The notes under the pieces were generated by a model. It was given only the letters and a program-made list of their open reading frames with translations. It did not search any database and was not told where the DNA came from. From NCBI GenBank assembly GCA_052148155.1, contig JBKQIY010000246.1, positions 1-37,240 of the forward strand: a stretch of DNA of 37,240 nt, in the 5' to 3' direction. Position 1 is the stretch's first letter, and each line of letters opens with the position of its first letter. The translations under genes and the position numbers were made by a program. Below are positions 24,182 to 31,701 of the stretch, piece by piece. The DNA comes from JBBQER01 sp052148155. Its GTDB lineage: Bacteria > Actinomycetota > Acidimicrobiia > IMCC26256 > PALSA-610.

Positions 24182-24438
24182 CCGGCACGCCTGACCGGGG
24201 AAGCCTGAGGGGGCGCGACGTTATGGCGCCGTCGCTGGGCGCTGATCTGCGGCGTCGAGCGCCACCGCGAACGCGTCGGGTTTTCCGTGCGCCACATGTA
24301 CTCGGCGCATCCGTTGATCTCCGCCGAGATGCGCGAACGGGCATCGACCTGCTCTGCCCGACGCGGCACGTGCTCGACCTGACGTCCGAAGGACGCGGGG
24401 ACAGGTATGCGTCGTTGAGGTCCTCCTGCGGAGGGCCG

Positions 24439-25437
24439 TTACTTGACGACGATCGGGTTCAAGGGAGATCCGCTCGAGCCGACGACAGGCATCGGCGCGG
24501 CGACGAAGAAACCTTCGGAGACGCCATCGTTGGCGCAATCGTCGGCGAGTTCGTCGAGGTCGAACAACTCGCCGACGAGCAATCCGAGGTCGCGCAACGC
24601 GGCGACGTGCCATGTGAGGAACTCGTCGCCCGGTTCGGCCGGCACGACCGAGCAGGCGGCCGTGTCGGTCGCGATCATCGCGACGTCGTGGTCGTGCAAC
24701 CAGGGAATCGCCCGCGTCGAAATGCCCGGCTCGCTGCGATTCGTCGCCTCGGGTGAGCCCGCCCGAAGGCCGAGCTTCCATCCGACGTGGCCTGTGTGTA
24801 CCAGCACGATGTCGCCCGGATCGACGTGCACGCCCTGCGCCGCGGCGGCACCGTCGAGTTCGTCGGGTCCGATCGGGAAGCCCGGCTCGAGGTGCACGAC
24901 ACCGAGATGGCGAGCGACGTCGACCAACACCGCGCGACCGACAATGCCGCACGCGAGATGGTGCACGCCGAGCCGGCGCGCACCGCCGGTTGCCGTGACG
25001 AGCCCGGCCCAGTAGCCGTTGTAGAGCGTCGAGTTTCCGCCGACGTGGCCGAAACCGTCGAGCTGTGTCGACGCTTGGAGCGCCATGACGATGTAGTCGT
25101 CGGATACCTGAAACGCTGTGCCCCCCCGGCCGCTGCCGAGCACGCCGTCACCGGCGGCGAATCGGTACAGGTGAAGCGGTTCGGCGCGGTATCCGCCCGG
25201 GGTTGGCGGTCCGATCGGCAGCGCAAGGGAGAACCGTTTCCCGGTCTTGGCGAGCGTGGCCGCCGCCGCGACGCGTTCCGGCGTCAGGTGATTCGCGGTA
25301 CCGAGCTGGTCGAACTCGCCGAAACGGCCCCAGTTGTGGTGCGGGCCGGGTTCGGCCCCGACGACTTTGCCGTTGGTATCGACACGGTAGGCAGGGGGAT
25401 CCCAACCGGCGAACGGGACGTCAGGAATTTGGCGCAC
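24439..25437 (-). CDS. Cyclase family protein (kynurenine formamidase-like)
   Basis: 332 aa from GTG 25437. It belongs to the cyclase/formamidase (PF04199-like) family of metal-dependent amide or lactone hydrolases. The long-form layout is seen: NWGRFGEFDQLGTANHLTPERV, then LALPIGPPTPGG, ALQASTQLDGFGHVGG in place of the classical HxGTHxDxPxH, RRLGVHHLACGIVGRAVLVDV, DIVLVHTGHVG and PGISTRAIPWLHDHDVAMIATDTAAC. The first His of the classical motif is replaced by Ser-Thr, as in other long members; D and the last H remain. The substrate is unknown. A TAATGT box 6 nt before the GTG suggests a leaderless mRNA. It is divergent from a VOC gene across 38 nt. Confidence 0.88.
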   Translation of the reverse strand: MRQIPDVPFAGWDPPAYRVDTNGKVVGAEPGPHHNWGRFGEFDQLGTANHLTPERVAAAATLAKTGKRFSLALPIGPPTPGGYRAEPLHLYRFAAGDGVLGSGRGGTAFQVSDDYIVMALQASTQLDGFGHVGGNSTLYNGYWAGLVTATGGARRLGVHHLACGIVGRAVLVDVARHLGVVHLEPGFPIGPDELDGAAAAQGVHVDPGDIVLVHTGHVGWKLGLRAGSPEATNRSEPGISTRAIPWLHDHDVAMIATDTAACSVVPAEPGDEFLTWHVAALRDLGLLVGELFDLDELADDCANDGVSEGFFVAAPMPVVGSSGSPLNPIVVK

Positions 25438-25443
25438 CGACGC

Positions 25444-25453
25444 ACATTAGAAT
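25444..25453. promoter_or_regulatory. Interleaved divergent -10 elements, cyclase and VOC genes
   Basis: Minus-strand TAATGT (25444-25449) lies 6 nt before the cyclase GTG. Plus-strand TAGAAT (25448-25453) points to the VOC gene, with a start site near 25460 and an SD GGAGGG at 25462-25467. The two hexamers share bases, so a single melted region could serve both directions. Confidence 0.4.
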
Positions 25454-25475
25454 GACGACCCGGAGGGTGCACAAG

Positions 25476-26051
25476 ATGACGACGAACGTTCCGCCGCCTG
25501 ACGAATCGACGAAGCCGCGCTGGCGGGGGATCAACCATCTCGCGCTCGTCACCGACGACATGGACGCGACGGTCCGCTTCTATCACGGCACGCTCGGTGC
25601 GCGACTTGTCGCGACGATCGGTACGCGCGACTTCCGGCACTATTTCTTCGAGTTCGGGCCGCAGAACACGGTCGCGTTCTTCGAATACGCCGACGCGCCG
25701 ACGCAGCCGTTCGCCAAGCCGGCAGGTATTCCCGATGCGCGCGCGCCGCAGTTCGATCATCTTTCGTTCAACCTGCCCGACGAACAAGCCCTGCTCGATC
25801 TCTGTCAACGGTTGAAATCCGCCGATTGCGAGGTGACCGACGTCGTCGACCACGGCTTCGTTCGCTCCGTCTACTTCACCGACCCCAACGGCATCGCGCT
25901 TGAGGCGTCGTTCTGGGTGCTGGACGCGACCGGCCGGACCGCGGACTTCGGCGACGCGCAGTTGTTCGCCGATCAGGATCCCGTCCCGGCTGTGCGGGAG
26001 CTGCAAGCCGACGGGATATTGCGGTCAGTGCCCAGAACGCGACTCAGCTGA
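25476..26051 (+). CDS. VOC superfamily (glyoxalase-like) protein
   Basis: 191 aa from ATG 25476, with GGAGGG 8 nt ahead; the in-frame ATG 25452 is less well placed. The N-terminal 20 residues are a Pro/Lys-rich lead, then the VOC fold RGINHLALVTDDMDATVRFYHGTLGARLV, HYFFEFGPQNTVAFFEY, FDHLSFNLPDEQALLDLCQRLK and RSVYFTDPNGIALEASFW. Metal ligand positions are H in INHLAL, H in FDHLSF and E in ALEASFW. A C-terminal tail of about 40 residues (LFADQDPVPAVRELQADGIL) is extra. Divergence from the cyclase suggests that both serve one breakdown route, but no substrate can be named. The last 8 nt overlap the convergent metallo-hydrolase gene. Confidence 0.88.
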   Translation: MTTNVPPPDESTKPRWRGINHLALVTDDMDATVRFYHGTLGARLVATIGTRDFRHYFFEFGPQNTVAFFEYADAPTQPFAKPAGIPDARAPQFDHLSFNLPDEQALLDLCQRLKSADCEVTDVVDHGFVRSVYFTDPNGIALEASFWVLDATGRTADFGDAQLFADQDPVPAVRELQADGILRSVPRTRLS

Positions 26052-26814
26052 CGCGGGTCAGAAACGCGTCGCAGATCTCTTCGAGTCGATCGCGACCGAA
26101 GCTCGCCTCGTGTCCGCCGTGGACGACGCGTACCGGCAACTCGCGGAGTCGTTCCATCGTCGCGACGTAAGCCTCGGGACCACCTTCGTAGAAGCCTTCG
26201 AGGAGCGGACCGTCGTACACCGCGTCGCCGGAGAACAACGTGCCGTCGGTCCGATCGAACAATCCGATCGAGTCGGGTGAGTGACCGGGCAGATGCAATA
26301 CCTCGTAGACGACGTCGCCGAGGTCGACGACGTCGCCCTCGTCGAGTCGATGATTCGCCGGGCACGGCTTCACCGAATACGCGTCGACATCGAAGTCGGG
26401 CGCGGGGAACGCGCTCAGGAGTTCGTCATCGAGCACGTACCCGGAATCGATGAAGTACTGCCAGGCTTCCGGCGCAAAGCCCGCTCGCCGGAGCGCGCCG
26501 CCGATCGCGGCTGCGCTACTCAGAATCGGTGCGGACGCGGGGTGCGCGTAACGTTGTGGAAACTCGTGGAACGAGCCGACGTGGTCCCAGTGAGAGTGCG
26601 TCGCGACTGCGGCGAGCGGTTGGTCAAGAAGATCGGCGGCCGCGGTGGAGAGGCTCACGATGCCGAGACCGCTGTCGACGAGCATCGACCGGTCACGGCC
26701 GCGGACCAGCCACACGTTGCAGCGCGCGAACGCGTGTACGTACGGTTCCCACAAGTGCCAGGTCCGGTCGTCGACCTTGCGGCGCGCGAACCACGGGTCG
26801 GAGGCGAGCTTCAC
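26044..26814 (-). CDS. Metallo-beta-lactamase-fold hydrolase
   Basis: 256 aa from GTG 26814. The zinc-binding motif is H73-S-H75-W-D77-H78 (THSHWDHVG), followed by LPGHSPDSIGLF, the bridging-Asp region LFSGDAVYDG and the final VVHGGHEASFG, so a dinuclear site is complete. This resembles the glyoxalase II/quorum-lactonase-like branch, with the N-terminal NVWLVRGRDRSMLVDSGLG strand. The substrate is unknown; a thioester or lactone is likely from the family. The open frame continues upstream to 27096 as Arg-rich sequence, so I start at the GTG that precedes the first family-like residues. The ribosome-binding site is weak (GAGCTG). It ends tail-to-tail with the VOC gene. Confidence 0.86.
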   Translation of the reverse strand: MKLASDPWFARRKVDDRTWHLWEPYVHAFARCNVWLVRGRDRSMLVDSGLGIVSLSTAAADLLDQPLAAVATHSHWDHVGSFHEFPQRYAHPASAPILSSAAAIGGALRRAGFAPEAWQYFIDSGYVLDDELLSAFPAPDFDVDAYSVKPCPANHRLDEGDVVDLGDVVYEVLHLPGHSPDSIGLFDRTDGTLFSGDAVYDGPLLEGFYEGGPEAYVATMERLRELPVRVVHGGHEASFGRDRLEEICDAFLTRVS

Positions 26815-27199
26815 CAGCTCGAATCGTAGACGTGAACGTCTCCCCGGCGAGGTGGCGTGTGTGAGATCGGGAACCGCTCGCGGTCCGGTCCAAGCGGGTG
26901 GATGGTCGAACCTGGGTGGCGAGACGTCCGGTCTCGGGCACCGACGATGCGGGCCGGTTCGAAACCCACAGATCCGTCGACCGGTCGGCCGCGCGGTGTC
27001 GTCACGCCGAAAAGACCCGACGGTCGGCATCGACCGAGTGGCGTCTCGTCGAAGTGTTCGCGCGCGACCCGGTCCGGCTGCGCTCGAAGCGACCACACAT
27101 CGAGCCGCTCTGGAGACTTTTTCCCGACGTGAACAACGAACGCGCCAGGCGTGGTGTGCTTGTCGTTCGGTGCCCGTTACGCACCCGCGGCGCGGCTCG
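26815..27199. other. Intergenic region without a convincing gene
   Basis: 385 nt between two minus-strand genes. Overlapping Arg- and Ser-rich open frames occur on both strands without family signal. I see no strong hairpin or repeat. Confidence 0.4.
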
Positions 27200-27682
27200 T
27201 TATCTGGTGACCGAACCCGGTTCGGGGAGGCGGTCCGTGCCCGAAAAGGTCGACTCGGTACGAGTGTCGGGCTCGGAGCGCGCTCTGGTCTCTTCGGCGA
27301 TGGCGTCCGAGATCACGTCGGCGCATTCGTGCGCGAGCCCGAAGTACTGCTCGACTCGACGCGCACCCCAACGGTCAGGTCGGCTCGAAAGTGGCCGAAG
27401 CGAGATCGCGGTCGTGTCATGCGACCATGCGGTGATCTCGAGTCGGACGAGCGCGACGCGACGTCCGCGACTTGATGTCAGCATCGCTGGGGCGTGCAAC
27501 GCCGGCTCGTACGGAAGGGATGCGGGACGGAACGGTGCTTGCAGCACGAGCAGACCGAGCCCGGCGAGTGGGATGGTCATCCCGGTGCCGAGCACCGCGG
27601 GGCTCGTCACCGCCCGCTGCACGTCGTTGAATGGTTGGTCGACTCGGCGTTGCAGTTCGAACGAGATCCAGTCGGTCGGCAT
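27200..27682 (-). CDS. Hypothetical protein, 160 aa
   Basis: The family is not recognised. The ATG at 27682 has CTGGAG about 8 nt ahead; the open frame extends to 27808, but that part is Arg-rich. The sequence MPTDWISFELQRRVDQPFNDV, GMTIPLAGLGLLVLQAPFRPAS, RRVALVRLEITAWSHDTTAISLRP and RRVEQYFGLAHECADVISDAI looks like a beta-rich domain with a long C-terminal helix, loosely like START/SRPBCC ligand-binding proteins. That resemblance is weak. A Ser/Thr/Pro tail of 25 residues ends it. There is no signal peptide; one moderately hydrophobic stretch in the middle could be a core strand. Its neighbours do not indicate a role. Confidence 0.6.
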   Translation of the reverse strand: MPTDWISFELQRRVDQPFNDVQRAVTSPAVLGTGMTIPLAGLGLLVLQAPFRPASLPYEPALHAPAMLTSSRGRRVALVRLEITAWSHDTTAISLRPLSSRPDRWGARRVEQYFGLAHECADVISDAIAEETRARSEPDTRTESTFSGTDRLPEPGSVTR

Positions 27683-27846
27683 CGTGGTGCTCCAGGTGTT
27701 GGGAACGCACGCCGAGATGCGCGAAGCGTCGCACTCAGCTGTTGTGCGCCGTGTCGAGTTCGAGGCCTGCACTGCGCGGCGACGTGGCGGCAGCCGGCCG
27801 CGCCGCACCGGGGGTTATCGGCGCTGACGACTCGAACTTGAACGGT

Positions 27847-29148
27847 TTATTTCCTGAGGTCCCGTCTCGGGAGGAACGTGACGGTCGCTCCGGTCGAGAT
27901 GCGGGCGAGTTCGACGCTGGGCGACAGTGGGGCGGGTTCGGCGTCCGGATCGATCGCGATTCGCCACGCGAGCCGCTCGTCGCCGCGCGTTCGATCCGGC
28001 GTGCTTGACGCCCGAGGGTTGATCGCACGAGCGATCGCGTCGAGTGCCGTCGACGGCTCGTCGGCCATCGTCGAAAACCACGAGAGACTGTCTCGCTCAT
28101 GAAAGCACGGTGCGTCGCGCAGGGCGAAGCGAACGGTCTGCGCGTCGAGCAGGTCGATCGCGGCTGCGATATACGTGCGCGGCTGGAACACCGGATGGAG
28201 CTGGAGCAACTTTGCGATCGCGTCGGCGTCGGTGCCGGTGATGCCGAGAACAGCCGGGACCCGTCCGGCCGCGACACCGGCGGTACCTGTGAACACTTGC
28301 GGCGCGTTGGCGAGCGCTTCGTCGACGCCCCAACGGCTGGCGACGCAGTACAGGTATGCGTGCGCGAGAAGATGTGTCTGCACCGCGACTTCTTGGAGCG
28401 CGACGACGAGCGCGCGGTGTGACAGGTCCTCGAGGGTGAAGTCGGCGTCGAAATCGCCGGAGTAGTCGTACCACCCTCCGGGTTCGGCGTCGCGACCGGG
28501 ATCATCGACGCTGATGTTCGCGATCTCCGACTCGCCGATGATGCGCACCGTCGGGTGCGGCTCGACCGGCTCACCGGCTTCGGGGTCGATCACGACGCGC
28601 CAGTGACAGTGCGGCGCCCGATCGGCGGGAACTCGGGGCGGACGATGAACTGGGCGCACCTTCGCGTACGGGTTCGTCGCGCCGGCGGTGGCGTCGAATG
28701 TCGGGTCTTCGATGTCGTGGCACATGCCGTGCACGAACTCTTCGCCCATCGGTTCGACGTCCATCAGCGCGCCGCAATGGGCGAGCCAGAACTCACCGTG
28801 TTCGGCGTCGTCGACCTTGTAGCGGAAGTCCATGAACTGGTGAGGCGCGCCGATGTCGAGCTGGATGTTCTTGAAGATCGTCGGCACATCGGCGGTCCCG
28901 AAGTTGAGTGCCCGCTGGGTACGCCGCGAGTACAGCGGGCTCGCGGCCATCCATTCTTCGATCGCGACGTCGAGCATGTCTTGTCGTGTATGACTGGCGA
29001 GCACGAGCGGGATGCCGACACGGTCCTGGAGATGGCCGTGCAGGAGGTATTCGCGGCCGAGCCGCGCGAGCGCCCGGCGGGAGAACTGCGCCAGGGTCAC
29101 GTCCGGATCGAACGGTCCGGTGTAGTCGTCTCGCAGCTCAGCCGTCAT
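27847..29148 (-). CDS. Uncharacterised His/Cys-rich protein with internal duplication
   Basis: 433 aa; I do not recognise a named family. The ATG overlaps the amidohydrolase stop (ATGA), so the two are coupled. Two halves align by eye. DDYTGPFDPDVTLAQFSRRA in the first half matches YDYSGDFDADFTLEDLSHRA from residue 227. IFKNIQLDIGAP matches IAKLLQLHPVFQP, and WRVVIDPEAGEPVEPHPTV matches WRIAIDPDAEPAPLSPSV. The first half carries H124-C125, H140, C143-H144-D145 and H180-C181-H182 (HCGALMD, HGMCHDIED, HCHW), a set that could bind metal. The second half has lost most of these. Mostly helical and soluble, without a signal peptide. Coupling to an amidohydrolase suggests a partner enzyme or subunit in the same step (inference). 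Confidence 0.75.
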   Translation of the reverse strand: MTAELRDDYTGPFDPDVTLAQFSRRALARLGREYLLHGHLQDRVGIPLVLASHTRQDMLDVAIEEWMAASPLYSRRTQRALNFGTADVPTIFKNIQLDIGAPHQFMDFRYKVDDAEHGEFWLAHCGALMDVEPMGEEFVHGMCHDIEDPTFDATAGATNPYAKVRPVHRPPRVPADRAPHCHWRVVIDPEAGEPVEPHPTVRIIGESEIANISVDDPGRDAEPGGWYDYSGDFDADFTLEDLSHRALVVALQEVAVQTHLLAHAYLYCVASRWGVDEALANAPQVFTGTAGVAAGRVPAVLGITGTDADAIAKLLQLHPVFQPRTYIAAAIDLLDAQTVRFALRDAPCFHERDSLSWFSTMADEPSTALDAIARAINPRASSTPDRTRGDERLAWRIAIDPDAEPAPLSPSVELARISTGATVTFLPRRDLRK

Positions 29149-30431
29149 GCGGTCGCGTTCTCGGCCAGCTCTCCGAGTGTCATCATCGCAGCGCCCGCGA
29201 AGCGACCCTTGTCGAACGTTCGGATCGCGACGTCGTGGTCGGGCACCTCGGCACGCAACGCGCCCACTGTGCACCGTTCGGGTGGTCGGTGGGCAAACGG
29301 GTCGAACCGGTACCAGCGCATCGCGTTGTCGTGCGTGATCTTGTCGAGCTCGGTGTCGGTCACGTCGTACCGAGCGGCAGCCGCAGCCAGTTCCTCAGGT
29401 GCGCGCGGCCACGACGAATCAGAATGCGGGTAGTCCTGTTCCCAACAGATGTTTTCGACACCGATATCGTTGCGGAGCTTGAGTCCGATCGGATCCGCGA
29501 TGAAGCATGTGAGGAAATGTTCGCGGAACACATCTGATGGTGTGCGGTCGCCGAAGTCCTGGCCCGTCCACACATGATGCATGTCGTAGGTGCGGTCCAG
29601 CCGATCGAGGAAATAGGGAATCCAGCCGATTCCACCTTCGGACAGCGCAACGCGCAGGCTGGGATACTGCTTGAAGACGCGTGACCAGACGAGGTCGGCG
29701 GCCGCCTGGCAGATGTTGATCGGCTGCAAGGTGATCATGACGTCGATCGGGGCGTCAGGCGCGGTCACGGCGAGTTGACCTGACGAGCCGAGATGAATGT
29801 TGAGGATGGTTCCTTCGTCGACGAGCGCGCGCCACAAGGGATCCCAAAACGCGTCGTGAAAGCTGGGCAGCCCGAGCGTGGCCGGGTTCTCGGTGAACGT
29901 GAGCGAATGGCAGCCTTTCTTGGCGACGCGTCGCACCTCGGCGGCGCTGAGCTCGGGATCCCAAAGCATCGGCAACGCCATCGGTATGAACCGACCAGGG
30001 TAGGTGCCGCACCACTCGTCGATATGCCAGTCGTTGTAGGCCTGCACGACCGCCAACGCCAGCTTCTTATCCGGACAGGCGGCGAACACGCGACCCGAGA
30101 ATGACGGGAACGACGGGAAACACATGCACGCCAGGACACCACCGGCGCTCATGTCCTTGACACGTTCGTGCACGTCGTAGCAGCCGGCCCGCATCTCGTC
30201 GAACGCGGTCGGGTTGACCCCGTATTCCTCCTTGGGCCGGCCCGCAACCGCGTTGAGTCCGATGTTGGGGATGATCTGGTGGTCGAAGATCCACACGTCG
30301 TCGCCGGCGTCGGTGTGTTCGACGTGCGGCGCGCGGTCGGCGAACTTCGCCGGAAGCCGCCCCTCGAACATGTGCGGCGGCTCCACGACGTGGTCGTCGA
30401 CGCTGAGAAAGATCATGTCTTGGACCTGCAT
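29145..30431 (-). CDS. Amidohydrolase family protein (ACMSD-like)
   Basis: 428 aa from ATG 30431. It is a metal-dependent TIM-barrel hydrolase or decarboxylase of the amidohydrolase_2 group. The N-terminal strand is FLSVDDHVVEPPHMF with D12 and H14 at the first metal site. Later barrel pieces are GFxP-like RFIPMALPMLWDPE, NIHLGSSG (metal His), RVALSEGGIGWIPYFLDRLD and ICWEQDYPHSDSSWP (late Asp). Members include 2-amino-3-carboxymuconate semialdehyde decarboxylase and related ring-fission enzymes. The precise reaction is unknown. The downstream His/Cys-rich gene overlaps its stop. Upstream, 97 nt separate it from the divergent CoA-transferase pair, with a CATTCC/GGAATG inverted repeat between, suggesting common control. 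Confidence 0.92.
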   Translation of the reverse strand: MQVQDMIFLSVDDHVVEPPHMFEGRLPAKFADRAPHVEHTDAGDDVWIFDHQIIPNIGLNAVAGRPKEEYGVNPTAFDEMRAGCYDVHERVKDMSAGGVLACMCFPSFPSFSGRVFAACPDKKLALAVVQAYNDWHIDEWCGTYPGRFIPMALPMLWDPELSAAEVRRVAKKGCHSLTFTENPATLGLPSFHDAFWDPLWRALVDEGTILNIHLGSSGQLAVTAPDAPIDVMITLQPINICQAAADLVWSRVFKQYPSLRVALSEGGIGWIPYFLDRLDRTYDMHHVWTGQDFGDRTPSDVFREHFLTCFIADPIGLKLRNDIGVENICWEQDYPHSDSSWPRAPEELAAAAARYDVTDTELDKITHDNAMRWYRFDPFAHRPPERCTVGALRAEVPDHDVAIRTFDKGRFAGAAMMTLGELAENATA

Positions 30432-30436
30432 CAGCG

Positions 30437-30463
30437 CATTCCATCATTAAACAAGGGGGAATG
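30437..30463. promoter_or_regulatory. Inverted repeat between amidohydrolase and CoA-transferase
   Basis: CATTCC (30437-30442) and GGAATG (30458-30463) are perfect reverse complements separated by a 15-nt AT-rich centre, in the 97-nt divergent promoter region. It is a candidate operator. The AT-rich core also contains likely -10 material (TTTAAT on the minus strand, TATGAC on the plus strand). Confidence 0.35.
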
Positions 30464-30528
30464 AAATATGACATCTGTGTCGGTCGGCGCGATGATCCAG
30501 GGCCGTTCGGACGCGAGGGAGCTGCCGT

Positions 30529-31701
30529 ATGCCCGGTGCCCTAGACGGGGTGCGCGTACTAGATCTGTCTTGGGGGGTCGCGGGTCCGCTCGGCGTGCTG
30601 CTCCTGGCCGAACAGGGCGCCGACGTGATCAAGGTCGAACCCCCCGGCGGCGACCCGTTTCGCGAGTACAGCGGCTACGCGGTGTGGAACCGGTCGCGCC
30701 GTTCGGTCACCGTGGACCTGAAACGCCACGAGGGTGCCGACGCCTTCCGGAGGTTGGCGGCCGACGCCGACGTGATCGTTGAAACGTTCAGCCCGGGCGT
30801 GACCGACCGGCTCGGGATCGGTTACGACGCGATCCACGAGATCAACCCCCGCCTCGTCTACCTGTCGTGTCCCGCCTACCCGACGGGGCATCGCCTCGCG
30901 CAACGTCCGGGGTACGACGCACTTGTCCAGGCCAGCAGCGGCCAGCAGTGGGAGCAGCCGGGCTGGCGGCCGGGGCCGATCTTCTTGCACATGCCAATGC
31001 CGAGTATGGGCGCGATGTTCTTGGTGCCGACCGGCATCATCACCGCGCTCATCGCGCGTGAAACCACCGGGCGGGGCCAACACGTGCGAACGTCTTTGTT
31101 CCAGGGTGCGCTGCTGTACACGACGCAGATCTGGTCGTGGGTGCCGGGCGCCGGCAGCGCGTACTACGCCACGATGGCCAAGACGTACCCGCCGGGAGTG
31201 CACCAGGAGATGATCTTCGAGGTCGCCGACAACCAGTACGTGCACGCTTCCATCATGAGCGGGTTGCCGCCAGTGAAATCGCAGGACGCGATCCTCGGAC
31301 TTCCCGACCCGTCGGATCCCGAGAAGTACATGATGCTGTCGCCCGAGGAGCGAGCCGAGCTCACGCCGAAACGCCGTGCCGCGTACAAGCAACGCAAGCG
31401 TGACGAGCTGATCGTCGAGTTCCGGGAAAACAACCATGCGATCGAGGCGATCGAGTCGATGGACGTCGCGTTGGGTGCCGACAGCGAGCCCCACCCGCAG
31501 CTCGTCGCGAACCACATGATCGCCGCGGTTGACGATCCGGTACTCGGTCACACCACCCAGGTTGGGGTGCCGATCCACCTGTCATCGACTCCGGGGGCGA
31601 TCCGAGGGCCGCGACCGCGGCCGGGACAACACAACAACGAGATCTTCGGCGAACTCGGATACTCGTCCGCCGAGATCGCCAACTTCACCGGAGTGGCCTG
31701 A
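30529..31701 (+). CDS. CoA-transferase family III (CaiB/BaiF), catalytic Asp absent
   Basis: 390 aa from ATG 30529, with CGAGGGA 8 nt ahead. The N-terminal motif VRVLDLSWGVAGPLGVLLLAEQGADVIKVEPP is typical of class III CoA-transferases, as are RSVTVDLKRHEGADAFRRL and TGRGQHVRTSLFQGALL. In active members an Asp near residue 169 carries the acyl/CoA intermediate. Aligning from the conserved GRGQ-TSL block, this protein has S159 (MPMPSMGAMF) at that place, so it may be non-catalytic. The stop overlaps the start of the next CoA-transferase by one base (TGATG). A heterodimer of this subunit with its neighbour is a reasonable inference. Confidence 0.88.
   Translation: MPGALDGVRVLDLSWGVAGPLGVLLLAEQGADVIKVEPPGGDPFREYSGYAVWNRSRRSVTVDLKRHEGADAFRRLAADADVIVETFSPGVTDRLGIGYDAIHEINPRLVYLSCPAYPTGHRLAQRPGYDALVQASSGQQWEQPGWRPGPIFLHMPMPSMGAMFLVPTGIITALIARETTGRGQHVRTSLFQGALLYTTQIWSWVPGAGSAYYATMAKTYPPGVHQEMIFEVADNQYVHASIMSGLPPVKSQDAILGLPDPSDPEKYMMLSPEERAELTPKRRAAYKQRKRDELIVEFRENNHAIEAIESMDVALGADSEPHPQLVANHMIAAVDDPVLGHTTQVGVPIHLSSTPGAIRGPRPRPGQHNNEIFGELGYSSAEIANFTGVA

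Noticed and set aside
24182..24215. Repeated GCCTGACCGG-type units after the VOC gene
   Set aside because: Only two near-copies, a few bases apart, without spacing or conservation to suggest a repeat array or attachment site.
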